The notes under the pieces are model-generated. The model saw only the letters and a list, made by a program, of their open reading frames with translations, had not been told where the DNA came from and ran no database searches. A stretch of DNA of 64,000 nucleotides from Oegoconia quadripuncta. Its lineage: Eukaryota; Arthropoda; Insecta; Lepidoptera; Autostichidae. Shown here piece by piece: positions 61,574 to 64,000 of the stretch (positions are counted from its first letter, which is position 1; each line of letters begins with the position of its first letter). The position numbers and the translations under genes were made by a program. The stretch is taken from the NCBI GenBank assembly GCA_949316235.1, contig OX438748.1, positions 32,916,836 to 32,980,835 of the forward strand, given 5' to 3'.

Positions 61574-61631
61574 CTGGAGAGAAGAAGAAAACCCTTAGTC
61601 ATTTGTTTTTAGTGACCCTTATTGGCTTGCC

Positions 61632-61700
61632 AATAAATAAATGTTCCTGGACAGACACACAGCGCCATCCAGTTCCATACTAAACACTAGGCTTGTATTA
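61632..61700 (-). mobile_element. SINE-A variant fragment
   Basis: AATAAATAAATGTTCCTGGA, CACACAGCGCCATCCAG and CTAGGCTTGTATTA match the variant 3' part at 24558-24640. It lies 60 bp upstream (minus sense) of exon a. Confidence 0.6.
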
Positions 61701-61863
61701 TTTTAATTCATTTAGGAAAAAAATAGTTATTGTTTGATGACGCTCCTCTTGATTACGAACAACTTTCGAAAAAGAACCATAGTCGAATTCAATCAAAAAA
61801 TTTTCGATTACCACAAAGTAAACCATTCTGAAATCCATATTTTGTATATCGGCTATGGTTCTT

Positions 61864-62336
61864 AGTCAAAGTCAAAGTCAAAAAATATTTATTTCGTAGG
61901 ATAAAGATTATCACTTGAAAACGTCACATTTTTTATCTTAATATTAAAATTATTGACATTATTGCTCATTCGCAAAGCAAATTCCCCAGAGAAGAACGAG
62001 CAAGAAACTCAAGGGTTGCTCTTTTAAATAAGTTTGGGTTACAATTATATTATATTGTATAATTAGGCTGAATATCGCCGAGCGGTCTATGTCCATGCTT
62101 GCTTGCAGATAGTCAGAAATTTTATAATAGCCTTTGGTAAATAATGTCTGTTTCATGATGGTTTTGAATTTATTTAAAGGTAAATTTTGAATGTCCACTG
62201 GAACCTTATTATAAAAGCGTATACATTGCTTCTTAAATGACTTTGTGACTTTGTGTAAATGGCTGGCATGAACAGCAAGTTTATTTTTAAATCTGGTATT
62301 AACATTATGTATAAGTATCACTATTTTTCTTAAACG
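61864..62336 (-). pseudogene. LINE family B 3' part with ORF2 end
   Basis: The minus frame (62321-61959) has [49 protein letters not shown], then diverges. The 3' UTR has CTTGAAAACGTC-type words, and the tail is TGACTTTGACTTTGACTAAG. It is homologous to 63228-63500. 5'-truncated. Confidence 0.8.
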
Positions 62337-62339
62337 ATT

Positions 62340-62620
62340 CTATTGTTTAGTCGAAAGTTATTCGTAATCAGGAGTGGAGTCACCATTGAACATGAATTAC
62401 ACGAATTAAATTTCATCCTGGAATGTACAGCTTATAACTTAATTATCTAAATAGACCTATATAATTTATATTACCTACAAACCATCTTAGGGTTTACTCC
62501 GTCCAGTAGCGCCCTCATTCGATAAATTAAGCTTTCTTTTTAAATAAATAACAAATCAAAATTATCGCTCTGACCAGCGGACTAAACGCGCTATTTTACG
62601 TTTTTACCGTTCGAACGGAA
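62340..62620. repeat. Mixed dispersed-repeat fragments
   Basis: GAAAGTTATTCGTAATCAGG (shared with 21450) is followed by TTACTCCGTCCAGTAGCGCC (inverse of the CCACTGGACGGAAT repeat at 50820 and 51520). No complete element. Confidence 0.45.
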
Positions 62621-62639
62621 CGTTTTTGATTTCGGTTTA

Positions 62640-62880
62640 GCCTTAGTTTTGCTGATGTAAAAAAATGGTATCGCGCTATTTTTTGTGAATGATTATATCG
62701 TTGACGCTACCAAACCCAAAATGTTTAGAGCTATTATTACGAGTATTAAAAAAAAACTAGTTTAATTTCAGTTCAAATGATTAGGGCGATACGAAATGTG
62801 ATTAACATAACGTTTTTGGTTATGGTTTAGCTCTGGTATTATCGTTCAAACTTAACGCGATCGGCCCCCTGCACTCGTGA
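62640..62880 (-). repeat. Dispersed repeat shared with 30735-30930
   Basis: The inverse of 30735-30930 with indels: ATGGTATCGCGC, AAACCCAAAATGTTTAGAGC, GTTCAAATGATTAGGGCGAT, GCGATCGGCCCCC. Confidence 0.6.
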
Positions 62881-62977
62881 AGCCTAAAGGCTAAATAAAT
62901 ATAAAATAAATTTTAAATAAATTAAGCCTAAAAGTTATGGATGTTTATATATGTATTTATTTACAAAAAAATGTTAT

Positions 62978-64000
62978 GTCTCAAAATCAAAATCAAAATC
63001 AAAAAATGCTTTATTTTGTAGGTACACAGGGTACACTTAAAATAGTCAGATTTTACATTTTTAAAGCTACTGCTTGTTCAAAAGGCAATTTTCCCCTGAG
63101 AAGAACAAGCAAGAAACTCGAGAGGTCGCTCTTTTTAAAAAAAGGTTTTTATATTACAAAATTATTATTTTATATTATAATATTTCATTATTAATTGTGA
63201 AATAGCCTGGTTATGCGAACGGGCTGGTTATGTCCATGATTGTTTATCATCTAAATAATCTGATATTTTATAATATGCTTTCTTAATAAGTTTCTGTTTT
63301 ATAGTATCTTTAAATTTATTGAAAGGAAGATTTTGTATATCAACAGGAACTTTATTGAAAAAGCGTATACATAACCCTTTGAATGAATTACTGACTTTGT
63401 GAAGGCGACTTATGTGACCTGCAAGTTTATCTTTATTTCTTGTATTGACATCATGTTTATCACTATTTTTCCTAAATGATGCTATATTTTTTTTGACATA
63501 TATTAGATTTTCAAAAATGTACTGTGACGAAAAGGTTAGAATATTATACTCTTTAAATCTGTCTCTAAGTGACACTGCAGGTCTCAATTGATAAATTGCG
63601 CGAACGGCTCGTTTTTGTAAAACAAAGATTGTATTGATATCCGCGGCATTTCCCCACAGCAAGATACCGTAAGACATCAGGCTATGGAAATAACTAAAAT
63701 ATACTAATCTAGCAGTATTTACGTCCGATATTTGTCTAATTTTTTTGACTGCATACGCTGCAGAGCTGAGCTTCTTCGCCAATTTATGGATATGAGGACC
63801 CCATTGTAATTTGGCGTCCAAAGTAATGCCCAAAAATACAGTGGACTCAACAAGGTCTAGAGTGACATTTTTTATCATTATATTTGTGGGCACCTCCCTG
63901 ACATTAGGCAGTACAAATTTTACACATTTAGTTTTTTCCTCATTCAGTAACAAATTATTTGCCGTAAACCATTCTACTATTTGAGAAATAGCATTGTTCA
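62978..64000 (-). mobile_element. LINE family A, 3' part, running off the window
   Basis: From the tail (inverted TCAAAATCAAAATCAAAA) through a 3' UTR of about 220 bp into an open ORF2. CR1/Jockey-type non-LTR retrotransposon by ORF2 motifs. Other 3' ends of the family: 29738-30085 and 44371-44643. Confidence 0.88.
63228..64000 (-). CDS. Non-LTR reverse transcriptase, C-terminal part, partial
   Basis: The frame is open from the window edge (ISQIVEWFTANNLLLNEEKT) to a stop at 63228. Landmarks: KCVKFVLPNVREV, TVFLGITLDAKLQWGPHI (palm/thumb FLGI.LD motif), [60 protein letters not shown] and [17 protein letters not shown]. This is the thumb and C-terminal region of CR1/Jockey-type ORF2; the catalytic YADD must lie outside the window. 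No frameshift or stop over about 255 codons, so a relatively young copy. The protein would reverse-transcribe its own RNA at a nicked target. Confidence 0.88.
   Translation of the reverse strand, partial: NNAISQIVEWFTANNLLLNEEKTKCVKFVLPNVREVPTNIMIKNVTLDLVESTVFLGITLDAKLQWGPHIHKLAKKLSSAAYAVKKIRQISDVNTARLVYFSYFHSLMSYGILLWGNAADINTIFVLQKRAVRAIYQLRPAVSLRDRFKEYNILTFSSQYIFENLIYVKKNIASFRKNSDKHDVNTRNKDKLAGHISRLHKVSNSFKGLCIRFFNKVPVDIQNLPFNKFKDTIKQKLIKKAYYKISDYLDDKQSWT

Noticed and set aside
60801..61508. Regular repeats that might suggest a CRISPR array
   Set aside because: Units are 236 bp, contiguous without spacers, include exon sequence, and lie in an animal intron.

Overview
The window is AT-rich eukaryotic DNA, almost certainly from a moth or butterfly. 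Three things point there: tRNA-derived SINEs with head and tail sequences of lepidopteran type, non-LTR (LINE) tails ending in short tandem words such as GATTT, GATTTT, TTTATC or GATT, and very many small inverted-repeat DNA transposons. The species cannot be named from the sequence alone.

One host gene is visible, on the minus strand. Eleven coding exons between 61573 and 10754 join in a consistent reading frame (1,208 nt, about 402 residues). They encode part of a multi-PDZ scaffold protein of the MPDZ/PATJ (InaD-like) family: the end of one PDZ domain, three further PDZ domains and a Pro/Ser/Thr-rich linker. The 5' end of the gene lies beyond 64000. The 3' end is either at an in-frame TAA directly after the last exon found (10750-10752) or lies beyond an overlapping splice donor. 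The gene is stretched by transposons: one intron is about 30 kb, while the nine exons from 23813 down to 10754 are spaced 0.6-3 kb apart. A short CpG-rich exon at 38064-38174, inside the 30-kb intron, could be an alternative first exon, since it ends in frame with the next exon.

Nearly all else is transposon. 1-10.7 kb: AT-rich sequence with old MITEs and SINEs and a Harbinger-type MITE. 10.7-24 kb: nine clustered exons with a mariner-type MITE, a TIR element 25 bp from a splice donor, LINE ORF2 remnants, a 135-bp coding minisatellite and a GC-rich retroposon. 24-32 kb: SINEs, LINE tails and a second GC-rich retroposon. 32.2-35.1 kb: two long-TIR elements of one family in opposite orientations. 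35.3-36.7 kb: a nearly complete Tc1/mariner-superfamily element with a transposase ORF. 36.7-48 kb: MITEs, a 42-bp minisatellite, SINEs, TG and TTTATC microsatellites. 48-61 kb: dense SINE/LINE/MITE nests and a hAT-type element with an exact 8-bp target-site duplication. 60.8-61.5 kb: a 236-bp tandem triplication that has copied the end of an exon with its splice donor. 61.8-64 kb: LINE 3' ends, the last with an open reverse-transcriptase C-terminus running off the window.

I found no rRNA gene, convincing functional tRNA gene, CRISPR array or prokaryotic feature. No wholly new molecular system is evident. The most unusual structures are the paired long-TIR elements carrying LINE-derived sequence, the GC-rich retroposons with apparently covarying hairpins, the copied splice donors and the candidate internal promoter/first exon.
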